Below, piece after piece: positions 1 to 11,900 of a stretch of DNA of 64,000 bases. The stretch's first letter is position 1, and each line of letters begins with the position of its first letter. This DNA is from Cryptomeria japonica (lineage: Eukaryota; Streptophyta; Pinopsida; Cupressales; Cupressaceae). The stretch spans positions 881,228,220-881,292,219 of the forward strand of contig NC_081409.1 of NCBI RefSeq assembly GCF_030272615.1. Reading direction: 5' to 3'. The translations under genes were made by a program, and so were the position numbers. Under the pieces are notes generated by a model, which searched no databases, had not been told where the DNA came from, and saw only the letters and a list, made by a program, of their open reading frames with translations.

Positions 1-1756
1 AACCTAGATATAAAACCCTTAGCTTGAATCCTCACACAAGGCTTGATGTGGCTTGAAAGATGTTAATTTATGCCTTCATCATGGAGGGAACACATAATAA
101 TTGATCATGATTGTTGAAACAAAGATGTAGATAGGAATTTTTGACTCCTTAATTTTAGATATGTGTTCAATTGCCTTGAATGGATGTGCTCATAAGTTGT
201 AATTGATGGGTGGAGTTTAAAATGAGAGAGGTATTTGTAATTTTTTATTTAATTTTTGGAAAGGTTGATAGCAGAGGCTAGTTTTCATCTACTTACAAAG
301 ATGACATTTGTAATTTAAAATTTAGGGCCAAACTGCTTGGACAAGGGCATTGTGCACCCTATTCCTAGCATTTTGGGTTGTGAAAAGGGTCATGAATAGA
401 GGAATGTACTAAGTTATCAAAAAAGTCATGAAACTAAGCATAATTAGACATGAATTCGGTACACCTTATGGACAACCACCAAAGCGTGTCCAAACTAAAT
501 GTGAAATTTTAAAGGGACACACTACACTACATTATAATCAAAGTTGGAGAGATCACTATGGGATTAACAATCTCCCTCTACATTTGAGAGGGTTGCTTCC
601 CTTGTATCATGTGCTTGAATTTTTTTCAGGTATGCTTTTATCCAAACACCAAGAAGACATACAAATAGAAACTAGAAGGAAAAATACATCATATATGTAG
701 CTCTACAAGGGGTATGAAAATATACTTTCATACTTAAAGTAACAAGTACAATTAACAACTATAGATATCCACATCTAAAAGATACCTACCAAATATTTCT
801 TAAACATAAGAAAATAATCTCGAAGTACATGATTATATATAGAGAGGATTAAGCACAAGATCTATATGTGATGATTTGAATTTTATTATGAAAAGAGAGA
901 AATAAAATATACATAATTATTAAAGAAATCCAAACATGTTGCTAGAATTTAACATTAAAAATACACAAAAAATTATAACTAATGAATGAAATTTTATAGA
1001 TATTTTTCTTATCAAAAAATTACGAGAACACAAAGTCTCCTGAAAGTGTATATTTATAATTTCTATGAAAAATACATTAACGGTCTCTTCAATAGAGCTA
1101 AAGAAGTAACTTTTAATGTAGAAAATATTTGTCCCTTTTTCTCTTCTCATAATCTTGTTGCAAAAAATCCTTTCACCAACATCATCATCACCATCACTAA
1201 TTTACTCATAAATTTTAGTTATCCATATCTTAAACTTATAAATAAATATCAATAATTTCACACAACATTATACTTCTTTCAACATGGTAAAACCATCACC
1301 CAATTCATAATATATCATGATAATCTATCCCATTAAATAATAGCTTTCTTTTAATGTAATTTAGATGAAAAACCATATAATTTGAAACAAACCCATAAAA
1401 AGCTAAAGGTAGCCATGTCAAAGCATGTTGACATGTACAAAAAAATAAAATTTGATCCATAATAAAAAAAAAAGAATTTCATGAGGTCTCACTAATGCAA
1501 AATTATGTATAAAAATAATATGGAACCCTAAGAAAAGAAACACATCTACAAGGAGTATCCAATTTCACATCCCCAATCATTTTCCCAAAGGCTACGTATC
1601 TAATTTCTAAATAAAATAAAAAATTTGTAATTAAAAAGATCAAAAATGCCACAAAGGATCAGTAGTAAAATAGAAACCTTATAAACAATTTGATTCTCCA
1701 TATAAAAAATAATTCATGTAAATGGATCTTTCAACTCTACATCTCAATCCCAAATT
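1..1756. other. AT-rich intergenic DNA, no gene seen
   Basis: No recognisable gene, domain or element ends. Short open frames exist (for example plus 428-700, minus 920-1150), but their translations have no motif I recognise and the base composition is that of the surrounding AT-rich DNA. Confidence 0.6.
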
Positions 1757-1766
1757 TCTTCCTCTA

Positions 1767-2100
1767 TCTAAGGGGTTGAGCTTAGTTGGTTAAAGCATTG
1801 AGTTCTCAATGTGGAGACCCAAGTCCAACTCCCATGAGGGACACCTTTGTGTAGAATTCTAAGTTGTGACTCTTGGTCTTCCATTGGTTGTATTTGTCTC
1901 ATTGTTTAAAGTGGATTTCTAAGTTGTGCCCCTTGGTCTTCCAATTGTTGTTTCTAGTTTGGTGCTCTAAAGGAGCTAGTATTTGTAATAGGTTTCTTTG
2001 AAAGGAACTAGTATTTGTAATAAGTTTGTAACGTGGATGCTCAAATGAGCAAAAAATGAGCTTTGTGATTCTATGATATTTAATACAAAAAATAAATAAA
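1767..2100 (+). mobile_element. tRNA-derived SINE
   Basis: The head reads like a degenerate tRNA gene. A Pol III box A (GAGCTTAGTTGG, 11 of 12 to TRGCNNAGYNGG) lies at 1778-1789, and a box B (AGTCCAACTCC, 9 of 11 to GGTTCRANNCC) at 1822-1832, a normal spacing. The body then runs through a non-tRNA region containing duplicated segments and ends in an A-rich tail of AATAAATAAAT type near 2088-2100. A possible target-site duplication, TCTTCCTCTA at 1757-1766 and TCTTCATCTA just after the tail, flanks it with one mismatch. SINEs of this type are transcribed by RNA polymerase III and depend on a LINE for mobility. It is not a functional tRNA gene because the acceptor and T stems do not pair. Confidence 0.62.
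1851..2030 (+). repeat. Two short tandem duplications inside the SINE body
   Basis: About 40 bp beginning TCTAAGTTGTG is present at 1857 and again at 1917, a 60-bp period. A second unit, AGGAGCTAGTATTTGTAATA at 1971, recurs with one substitution at 2003, a 32-bp period. Both repeats lie inside the non-tRNA body of the SINE. Confidence 0.75.
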
Positions 2101-3574
2101 TCTTCATCTAAATATAAGCTTACTAATCTTGACAACCCTACACCTAATTTAGATTCCTACATCCCAAGATCCATTATTCTAACTCCCTCTTCTTGGCATC
2201 CCAAATCAATTTGGGCTCTTGTATCATAAAATGTATATTCCAAGAATTAACCATTCTAAATCCCAACATCTAAAATTGTGTCATCATCCCAACCTTTTCT
2301 ATCTAATGTTGTGTGTGTAACAACTAGTGATAGTTCCCCTTGGTCCCATGCCATTCCCTCATGACACCATCATCCTATTCTTTCATCCAACTAGATCCAC
2401 CGTTAGATTCCTTTAATATAATATTTACACAAATCCTTATACTTCATCTTCCATCATTCCATCTCCCTTGGTAACATTATTTGATGTTAATAATTACAAT
2501 GCTACCATAATTAAATTTTTTAGTACACTTTGCATTATTTCTCTCAACACCTATGAGCCCAGTGATAGTCGACATATAGTATATTTAAAGTAATTATTCA
2601 ACAAAGGATACAATAAAACTTGATTCCTTTATCCATCTCCTTATCTATCATTTACATTTTTATATCCAAATCCTTATACTTCATCCAACAATCCAAAAAA
2701 TAAATAAATTCAATTTAGAAATAAAGAAAGAATGAAAGTAAAGAGAAATAATTTATGCAATAGTGAAAACCATCTTTATGCTACCTTATAAAAATACCTT
2801 GATGTAAACTTCACTAATAAAATTGTGTATAATTTCCTCCACCTACTAGAACCTTATACTTTCTCAAAATATTTATCGATCCTATTTGGCTCACTCTCCT
2901 TACCCCATCCTACTTACCTATTCTTTATATTTGCATAACTCTTCCATTGTATCTAATTCATGCTCCTTTCCTAATTTCAATCTTAATAAAGAAAAGGACA
3001 TGGCATTAAAAATATATTTATGAACAATACAAGTATTCCTTTTATAATTCATTCCTATTGTATCTCATCATCCATGACTTTAATTATTTTGACCACTACG
3101 CATTTCTCTCTAGCACTTAAACCTATCCTTAGTACCATCTCATGACTTTGGTATATTATCCACTAAAATGCATCTAACATATATCATGCTATCCTATGGT
3201 AGTCATTAGAGATTACTTCCTATTACTTCTAATATTTTTAATCCCTCATACTCATATTCATATATCTAAGTAACCCCTCCTTCACTCCATCATCCATATA
3301 TCACACCTATCTTTCAAATAATCCTCCTATCTCCTATTCAAAAACTTCCCCCATCCTTTCATCTTTATCTCTAAACTTCTTTTTTCATTATGGTTTATTA
3401 CCTAAATATAATTTAATCCAAGTCACATTACTTAAATCCACCCAAATTCAATAGTACTCAAATAAATAAATCCAAATACACATATTCCTAATCCATGAAA
3501 TCTTTCTAGCCAATCTAGTGTAACATCAAAACACACATATATTTTTACATACATTCCTTTGACATTAAACGACG
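2101..3574. other. AT-rich intergenic DNA, no gene seen
   Basis: Low-complexity, AT-rich sequence with many TCCAT/CATC-type words. I see no coding frame, element terminus or RNA gene. Confidence 0.55.
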
Positions 3575-4825
3575 ATGGAAAGTTTGAAACAACTCGTGCA
3601 GGATTCTCTCGCTTGTTCCCCTGCAGGCCCCCATGTTGGTGATCGCCCCACTACCGCCGGTTTGGATAGGAATGTTGGTCCCTCATGGGCATTTATGGCT
3701 ATTGGGGGACCTTTCGCTGAAGCTAAACATTGTTCTGCTAGGGTTCCTTTCTCATGCAGAGGGGTTGGGAGAGGGTTTATTGCGGTCTCCTGTGTCGCTC
3801 ATGTTAATGTGAATAAGGAATCTGAATAGGAAATTATGAACAACATGAAGGTCTTGATGGAGAATAGTGCTATCTTTAGATTCAAGGGTATCTGACCAAG
3901 CCTTCCGAAGCTACACAAGTGGATTTTTCAGTGCTGGGATCCCCTCATTTCTGGTATAGTTCACATTTTCCCTATGGCTAAAGGTTTCTTTGTTGCTAAA
4001 TTTGAGGATGCTAATGATAGAAGAAAAATCCTATGTGAAAGTTTTTTCTATGAGAAATATAATATGCTATTGTTGGCCAAACCTTGGTACTCTAGTTTTA
4101 ATCCCCTTTACAAGATGTTCAACAAAATTCTGATCTAGGTTAGGCTTCCTTACCTTCCTTTGCGCTTGTGGGTTGATTCTCTCTTTGAGGATATTTGTGA
4201 TGCTATCAAGAGCTTCATTATGATGGATAATGAATCCTATGGGCTTTATCATACTACATTTGCTTGCATTCTGGTTGACATAGATGTTTCTAAGGGTTTA
4301 CCGATAGAAATTGTCATTAACTCCTCTTTTGGTAGTTGGGTCCAGACCTTGGATTATGAGGGTATTCCGTTTCGGTGTTGTAGATGTTTCAAAACTAGTC
4401 ATGCGGCATCTTGATGGTCGGGAGCCTCTCACCAGAATTATACGATTAGGAAATCTCCTAATGATGCTAAGGTTTCTACTTTGGATAGATCAGACTCTTT
4501 GGTGATGAAGATAGAATCTTCGATTGCCACTAAGGATACTTCTTTGACTCATGTTGTTGTCCCCTTTACTGAAAATAGATTGCTGCCTCTTACTCCGTTG
4601 GTTTCTTCATGCATTGATACATCTTTTGTCCCTCCTATTATTGGTGATCATGTGTTTGCGACGGTGGTAGCTCTTACCTTGCTAACTACTTCAAAGGGTG
4701 GTGGCACAACTTTTGCTAGTTGTGTCTCTTTTCCTATGATGGTTGTTGCTCCCTCTTCTGGCACCCTTTTCCACTTTGGAAAGATCAGTGCTAGGAAATT
4801 CGGATTGGTCAGTTGTGGCAAATAA
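3575..4825 (+). pseudogene. LINE ORF1 (gag-like, DUF4283/zinc-knuckle type), broken by stops
   Basis: One reading frame runs about 417 codons with no frameshift but with internal stops. The middle part reads VRLPYLPLRLW, then DIDVSKGLP, then a cysteine-rich knuckle RCCRCFKTSHAA. This is the order seen in plant LINE ORF1 proteins: a DUF4283-like RNA-binding core followed by a CCHC-type zinc finger. The protein would bind the element RNA as the ribonucleoprotein partner of ORF2. Stops at about 3827 (TAG) and 4136 (TAG before VRLPYLP, where W is usual) fit C-to-T or G-to-A changes of CAG and TGG. The N-terminal part (residues 1-85) is unrecognised. ATG 3575 is the first in-frame start. Confidence 0.62.
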
Positions 4826-5085
4826 ATTTGAAGATGGTTGGATTACTATTAAGGGAAAGAATTCAAAGACGTCCAAGCCTTCTTTTGATATGACTCTTTG
4901 ACCCCACAAGGCCAAATGAGGGCCTTTGTAGTTGGTTGTTTGGGCTAGTTTTACTAGTCCTGCTGTCTTTTGGGGCATCCCTATCTTTGTTTTCGATTGT
5001 TCTATCTAGTCGATCTTTCAAAGCTTTATCTTTCTTTTAATCTGATGCAAAGGGTTTCGGGGCCCCTTCAAAACCTATGATCACT
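3575..5085 (+). mobile_element. LINE remnant: ORF1 joined to the 3' end, no ORF2
   Basis: A non-LTR retrotransposon copy that keeps the gag-like ORF1 (3575-4825). It then passes within about 100 bp into sequence of LINE 3'-end type, ending in a segment with AAAGGGTTTCG and CCCTTCAAAACCT at about 5047-5080 and a short A-rich tail. None of the endonuclease, reverse transcriptase or RNase H motifs present in the complete LINE at 7.7-14.2 kb is found. The same 3'-terminal motif recurs on the minus strand at about 17,640-17,680, which supports its identity as a LINE 3' end. Target-site duplications were not found with confidence. Confidence 0.62.
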
Positions 5086-7698
5086 TAATCAAAAATATTC
5101 CAACACATACAACAGTTTTATTCCTTAGCACAAACCTTGATTGAATTTACTCATATTATCATCATCAATATACATCATTCTCAATCATCATGTTATTTTA
5201 ATTGTTAACAATATGATCCTCACTTTTTTCTCATTACTAGTAATACTTTTATACCTTTACATAATTTATGTGTGCTTATTTTCTTATGTGCGTTATTATT
5301 TATTTGTAGTTTTTATTATCATTGTAACAAATTATCAAAAAGACGTCATGGTCTTTCATATCAATACACCAAGTGATAAATACTTGCAAGTGACCTTTTA
5401 ATATGATCAATCATTTTCTATATGTATGCATCATCACCTTTTTCCTTATAACTTGGTAAATAACATCAAGTCCTACACCATATATCAAGTTGTTCACATA
5501 AAATTTGCTTGACTTTTTCCCTCATCTATCCATATTTATGTATCATTTTGTCTTTATCCTCCAATCCCTTCATAATTTTCAAGAGCACGTCCAATACATG
5601 AAACTTACTTATCTTCTAAAGGGAACATCCTATCTGCATCATTGTCATCACTCTCATTATTTGATTGACTATAACATCAAACTACTAGTTTGTTCTCTTC
5701 CTCAAATGCATTGTGTTTTATTCTCCTTTGAAATCACATTTATTCTCCTAGTCAAAACATTGTCTCAAAGAGAGAAAAATGTAGATGCATAAAAATTTAC
5801 ATATCCAATCATGTCATGATTTCTTAATTTTTGTGGGTCCTAATTTTATTTTTCGTAAGTGCTAGTTAATTTCCTAATCCCAATATTCCCCTTCCCAATT
5901 CACATGATTTAATAATATAGGGTTACCAAATCTTATTTTCTCCACTCAATGGACCTAAATTTGATCATTCTCCACCACCCAACCTATAATTCCTCAACCA
6001 ATTTGATCCCCACCATCTATCAAATAATCTCCACCATTGATCTCTCTATTGGAGATTCTATAAATTCAATATTTCTAGTTTATTTTGATATGTAAATTGA
6101 CTACTTAACATTATACTATTTGTATGAGAAACCACATTCTTCCAAATGAACAATCATAGAAAATTGCATTTGTGATAGAATATATCCAATAGATAACATG
6201 TTTCTATTTTATTTTATTTTATTATTATTTTTATTTCTTATACAATATAAAGTGATAATTAAACATTAAACATAATTTAATCTTTTACAATTTTATTCTT
6301 TATTTTATTTCTATTCTTTTTTTATGATGTCATTATCTTTTACATTTTAAAATACATAAATTAGGGTAAATATGGGACAATATAGTGATGTGTGACATAA
6401 AAAACCAAATACATTAAATGCCTCTTCTAAAAAAAAAGTCAAAAAAGGAATGTAGATTTAGAATTTCTCCTTGGTTAAATAGGGGAGAGGGCCCAATACT
6501 TGTGCACTCTAACTTCATGCTTCTCAAAATCATACATGGAAATGATATTATTTAAATGCATGATCGATTTTCTGTAAACAAGACCGATGAATTTGGAGAA
6601 CCATATGCGAAAGATTCGCTCCAAAAATAGTAGACTCTTAGGGAACATAGTTAAATGATATATGCATGAGAGTCAAAGAAGAGGTGATGTAATTAAAAGG
6701 AGAGATTAAAGAAACATTAGGCATCTCAATAGGATAAGCATTGGTGGAGTATTTTAATATTTATTATTGTCAGATATTTCTAATATCAAGAGGAAAATTA
6801 AATATTAACTTTAGCATTTAGAAAATTGTTAATGGGAATTGAAATTTGTGACCTTAGGGAAGTGCAAGAAAGAAATTATTTTTACAAATGGAAGAGACTT
6901 TTCAAGAAACTCAATAGTCATAATGGAAGCTTATTTTGGACAAAAATTGATGATGTTTTATTTATTTTTCCAAGAGGGGCCATGAGGGTTCACTCTATAT
7001 ATTTGGAGGTGATTTCACATTTTGATCATTCTTGTTTACATATTTGATAAAGCTTCTACTTGTTTCTTTAGAGGTTGATAAACCTATGCAAAAGGAGAAT
7101 AAGTAATGGGAGTTTGAATGTTTCGAGGTGGGCTAAGGATATTATTCTAAGGTTCATCAAGGTGAAATCTCATTTAGAGTTTGTCATTGTGCAAAATGGT
7201 TTTACTCATAGTTTCTTTTGGAATTTGTAGGAGTTTGCCAGAAGCTTTGAGCTAATAGTTATGAGATTGTATTTTCAGGTGTTTTTAGCTTTGATAATAA
7301 TATATAGGTTTTATTTTTATCTTATTTCATTATGAAAGTTGATATTTTATCATTCATAATTTGGATATTGTGATTTTGGTGAAGTTTCTTTGAAAATTGT
7401 GTGATCTTCTAGTTCTTATTGGCACCATATTTGCTCTTAGATTGGAATAGCTTATTACAAAAGTTATTTACTATATTAAAATAGTTTCTGATAGTAAATT
7501 TATGTACCTTGTCATGTGTTGTAAATATTAACATTCATTCAAATATCGATTTATGGGGTTTGATTGCATTCTTGTGTGATTATTCTAGCTTATTTCCTTG
7601 GTAGTGTTTGATTAAATTTCTAATTATTTGGAAAATAAATTCCTCAATTTATTAAGGTGAATTCAGATTTGATCTAAAGTTTTTGCTAGGTAAATCAC
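5086..7698. other. AT-rich intergenic DNA, no gene assigned
   Basis: Mostly AT-rich. Hydrophobic open frames such as plus 5141-5401 look like chance reading of T-rich DNA. A short plus frame at 6826-7047 (KWKRLFKKLNSHNG...) and the DNA to about 7250 look more protein-like, but I recognise no family and the frame is short. Confidence 0.5.
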
Positions 7699-7718
7699 AA
7701 TAATCCATCTCAAGATAT
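7699..7718 (+). repeat. Target-site duplication, left copy, of the LINE
   Basis: AATAATCCATCTCAAGATAT directly precedes the LINE. The same 20 bases occur without mismatch at 14217-14236, directly after the poly(A)-rich tail. A long, variable-length duplication is the mark of target-primed reverse transcription. The first A bases could instead belong to the tail on the right side. Confidence 0.92.
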
Positions 7719-7731
7719 ACATAAAGAAAAA

Positions 7732-8994
7732 ATGGAAGGAAAAAGCGCTCCGCAAAAATTGGCGAAGGCAGATGAAGGAGATGAAGAATTGCAAGAGGGA
7801 AACCAGGATGGATCAGTCTTAGAAGGGTTTACAGGTGGTAAAGGTGATTTTGTTATTGATCTTTCAATGGAAATCTCGGTAGAGAAAGATTTGTGGGAGG
7901 ATTTTGCAGTTATTGCAAGGATAATTTGCCCTAAAATGTCTCGAATGGAAATAAATAACTGGATTTTCAAAAATTGGGTTCAGGACATTGTGGCTAAATA
8001 TATTCCAAAAGGTTATTTTGTGGTTGTCTTTGCCCAGGAATTTGAAAGATGTTGGATGTTAAATCAAGAAAATTGGTTTGTTAATGGCAATCCAATTTAT
8101 TTATAGCCATGGACCCCCAATTTTGACCCTACTCCCTTAGCAGTGTATGACAATCCAGTATGGATTCGGCTGTATAACCTTTCGATTGAATATTGGGATG
8201 ATGTGTTGTCGGAAAAAAATGGAAGATCTTTGGGCACTCTATTGGAAATAGACCAACAGATAATTGAAAATAACTATTACAAATTCGCTAGATTGCGAAT
8301 CATTGCGGTCCAAAGAATACCAACACAAATAATTATTTCTATCATGATGGGCAAATGGAGGTAGCAAGTAGAGATTAATAAGGTTATTTCTCCCTGCTCT
8401 AGATATGGTAGTCGCCTTCATTCGGTGGTGAATTGTATAATTTTTTTTAGAAGAGTAAAAGGTTTCCCACCCAGAAAGGAGAAGAAAGTATGGAAAAAGA
8501 TGGAAACTCAACCGTCACAAGTGGTTATATTCAAAGATATCTCAAAAAAGGGGGATGGGATGTCAAATTTGAATAATGAAGCAATCAAAGTTTTTCCTTT
8601 GGATCTTTCTATGAAGAACCAAGTGTTGGAGGTTGACTACTCTTCAAAAGAGGGCCGATTAGAGGTGGGGCCTAACTTTAATGGGTGTGATAGTTCTATT
8701 CGAATAGACAATACTTTCATTTAAAATCCTCTCTTTAAAGAATTGTCAGATATCGAGTTTGAGTATGATCTAGGATCGGAAGAAGAATTCAAGTCAGTAG
8801 ATGAATTAGACAATGTGGATCAAAGATGTATCAACGAATCTGTGAATGCTCTGTTAGGGAAAACCAAAGGAGTGCATGGAAGAAGGACCAATAGGAAAGT
8901 GAGAGAGGCCAGAGCCAAAGAGAAAGGGATAGTGAGTGACATTGAGTTTATGAAAAATACCAAGGGAGGACCTGTCTCCCTTGGTGAGACATGA
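7732..8994 (+). pseudogene. LINE ORF1 (DUF4283-type RNA-binding gag-like protein), broken
   Basis: About 420 codons from ATG 7732, one frame throughout, interrupted by TAG at 8104 and 8362 and by TAA at 8722. The order is an acidic N-terminus (residues 1-45), a DUF4283-like fold (about 50-210) with NWIFKNWVQDIV, then NPIYL-stop-PWTPNFDP, then NPVWIRLYNLSIEYW, and a charged C-terminal tail. The first stop sits where Q is normally found (LQPWTPNF), so CAG to TAG. No CCHC knuckle is obvious. The family coats LINE RNA and is needed in cis for retrotransposition. The frame ends in TGA at 8992-8994, overlapping the ATG of ORF2. Confidence 0.85.
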
Positions 8995-11900
8995 AAATAA
9001 CTACTTGGAATGTCAGGGGCCTCTCGACCCCTGACCAAAGACACTCGGTTAAATGAGTGTTAAGAAAGAGCACAAGTGAAATCATAGTAATGCAAGGAAC
9101 TAAACCTAGCATAGACAACGCTGAAGGTTTTTTAAAATACTGTAGAGATTGGGAAAGAGTTTTTCAAGAGGCCAATGGTTCTGTAGGTGGGCTAGGAATC
9201 TTATGGAAGCTAGACAGTTTGAAAGTTAATCTCTCTGAGAAAGTAGAGAATTAGATGATTTGCAACGTTTACAGCATTACGGCGAATTTAGAGTTTCCAT
9301 TAATCAATGTATATGGTCCATCCAAAACAACAGAGAAGACAAAGGTATGGAATATTCTTACAAATAAGATTAAGGATTTGATGAGTGACAGGGTTGTTGT
9401 GGTAGGGGATTTTAATGCCTTATTGGATTTGGATGAGAAAAAGGGGGGTCTGAAAATGACTAATAAGGTGATGGATTATTTCAAAGACTTTATAGAACAA
9501 AATATTTTAGTGGATGTTGTGCCCCAAAATGGTCGATACACATGGACTAATAGAAGAGTAAACTTTGCAAATATTTCTGACAAATTGGATAGGCACTTTA
9601 TTGGAGAATATTGGATGGGGTCTTCCTTCCAAGCGGAGGCATGCATTCTCCTTGTTTCATTATCCGATCATTTCCCGATGGAATCAAAGTTGAGTGAAGG
9701 CCTACCCAAGGGGATGGAAAGCTTCAAATTCGTAAGTATGTGGTGGAGAGATGGGGAGTTTATTTCCAATCTTGAACGGTGGTGGAAAGAAAGTAATATA
9801 TTCAAGGGTACCCCTAGCTTTTTCTTTGTAAAACGAATGAATTTTATGAAGGAAAAAATCAAAAGGTTGAATAGAGATTATTTCAAAAACATTTTTGAAG
9901 AAAAAAGTTGAATTGAAGAAGCACTATTGCAAATAAACTTGGACACCATTTTGAGTGGAATGACCAATGACACATTCCTAAGAGAAAAAGCGGTAAAGGG
10001 AGAGTTGGCAGAGGTTTTACTAAGAGAAGAAATATTCTAGAGAGACAAGTCCAGAGAACTCTGGATCAAAGAAGGAGATGCAAATATAATTTTTTTTTCA
10101 TTCGTCAATGAAGACAAAGCGTGTAGAAACAAAATTGAGACTATCATGGATCAAAATGGCAAAGTTCATTCTTCCTTTGAGGCTATAGAAGAGATAGCAG
10201 TTAATAATTTCAAAATATTGCTTGGCAATAATAATGGAGTGAAAAACATTCAATCGACTCAAATGGTGGATGTTATACAACAAGAGATCTCCGATGAGGA
10301 TAACAAATATCCGTCGAGCCCTTTTTCTAAAGAGGAAGTGAGAAAAACAATTTTTCACATGCATCCAAACAAAGATCCCGGTCCGGATGGAATTACAATG
10401 GAATGTTCCCAAAAATCTCAAGGTCTTATGGGTGATGACATCTTTAAAGTGGTGGAGGATTTCAGAAAATAGGGGAGATTTGTTAAAGAGATCAACCATA
10501 CTAACATTGCCCTTATTCCAAAGAAGCAAGATTGCATTTCAATGGCAGATTATAGACCCATATCTTTTTGCAATTCTAGATATAAAATCATTTCCAAGTC
10601 AATGGTGAATAGACTCAAACCAATTTTGATGAAGATCATCTCGTCGGAGTAGCATAGCTTCACCCCAGGGCGAGAGATTACTGACAACATAATCATGGTA
10701 GTGGAGACTATTCATACAATGTATATTTCTAAAGCTAAAGGTATGATCATTAAGTTAGATGTGAACAAAGCCTATGATCGGGTATCTTGGAACTTTCTCA
10801 TTGATGTTCTTAAAAAAATTGGTTTTAAGCAAAGGTGGTTGGATTGTATAAAACATTGTGTTTCTTTTGTGAATTACACTGTGATTGTCAACGGGATTGT
10901 TAGCGGTTTTTCCAAGGCTACTAACAGGTTAAGCCAAGGAGATCCCGTATCACCATTTTTATTTGTATTGATCACAGAAGTGCTTGGAAGGAGTATCAAA
11001 TTCAGAGTTGGACAGGGGGCATGGAAAGGTATTTCTATCAATGGGAATATGGAACCTGTGTCATATTCGCAGTTTGTGGACGATATAATATTATTTGGAG
11101 AAGATTCAGAATGAGAAGCTTTGATAATAAAAAAGGTGCTATATGATTATGAGGAATGCTCTAGTCAGCGTATGAATAAACAAAAATCGATGATATATTT
11201 TTTAAATTCAAACAAAAGGACATAGTTGAAGATCAAGAGCATCTTGGATTATGGTCAAGGTTGTTTTCCTATAAAATATTTAGCGGTGCCATTGTTTGCT
11301 AGGAGAGTTGACACTAAAATATGGGAAGAGGTGATAAACAAGTGCCAAACAAAATCGAACTCTTGGAAAAATAAATTCTTGACTCAAGCCGGAAGATTAC
11401 AAATGATCAGGTCAGTACTCTCGACTATCCCAACTTATTTCATGTCTTGTTACTGCTACTACTCTAGATGGGATGCTGAAGAAATTCATTTGGGAAGGTC
11501 ACAAAGAGGAGAAAAAAATTCCCTTAATCAATTGGGACATGACATGTTTGTTAAAGGAAGATGGTGGGGTAGGATTGAGAAAAATGAACCTTCAGAATTT
11601 GGCACTTGGCACTAAATTAGCTTAAAAAATGTATAAATATCCCCACAAGGGATGGTGCAGACTGATGGAAAATAAGTATCTGGATGCGAATGAGATTGAA
11701 AGAATATTTACTATGGAAAACATCGCAGGAGGTTCACCAATTTGGAGATTTGTTTGCGAGAGTAGGAAAATAATTACAAAACATCTTACATGGAAGATTG
11801 GCAACGGGAAAAAGGCTATGTTCTAGACAGATTCTTGGTGTGCGGAGGAGACATTGGCAGACGTGATGGAAGATAAAGATTGCGTCAATCAGGTGGAGGC

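Noticed and set aside
1771-1845. A genuine tRNA gene
   Set aside because: Boxes A and B are present, but the acceptor and T stems do not pair and a SINE body with A-rich tail follows.
5141-5401. Hydrophobic 86-residue ORF resembling a membrane protein
   Set aside because: T-rich low-complexity DNA gives such frames by chance; no start context or neighbour supports it.
6826-7250. Short protein-like reading (KWKRLFKKLNSHNG, then SRWAKDIILRFIKVKSH)
   Set aside because: No recognised domain and several stops; too weak to call a gene or an element relic.
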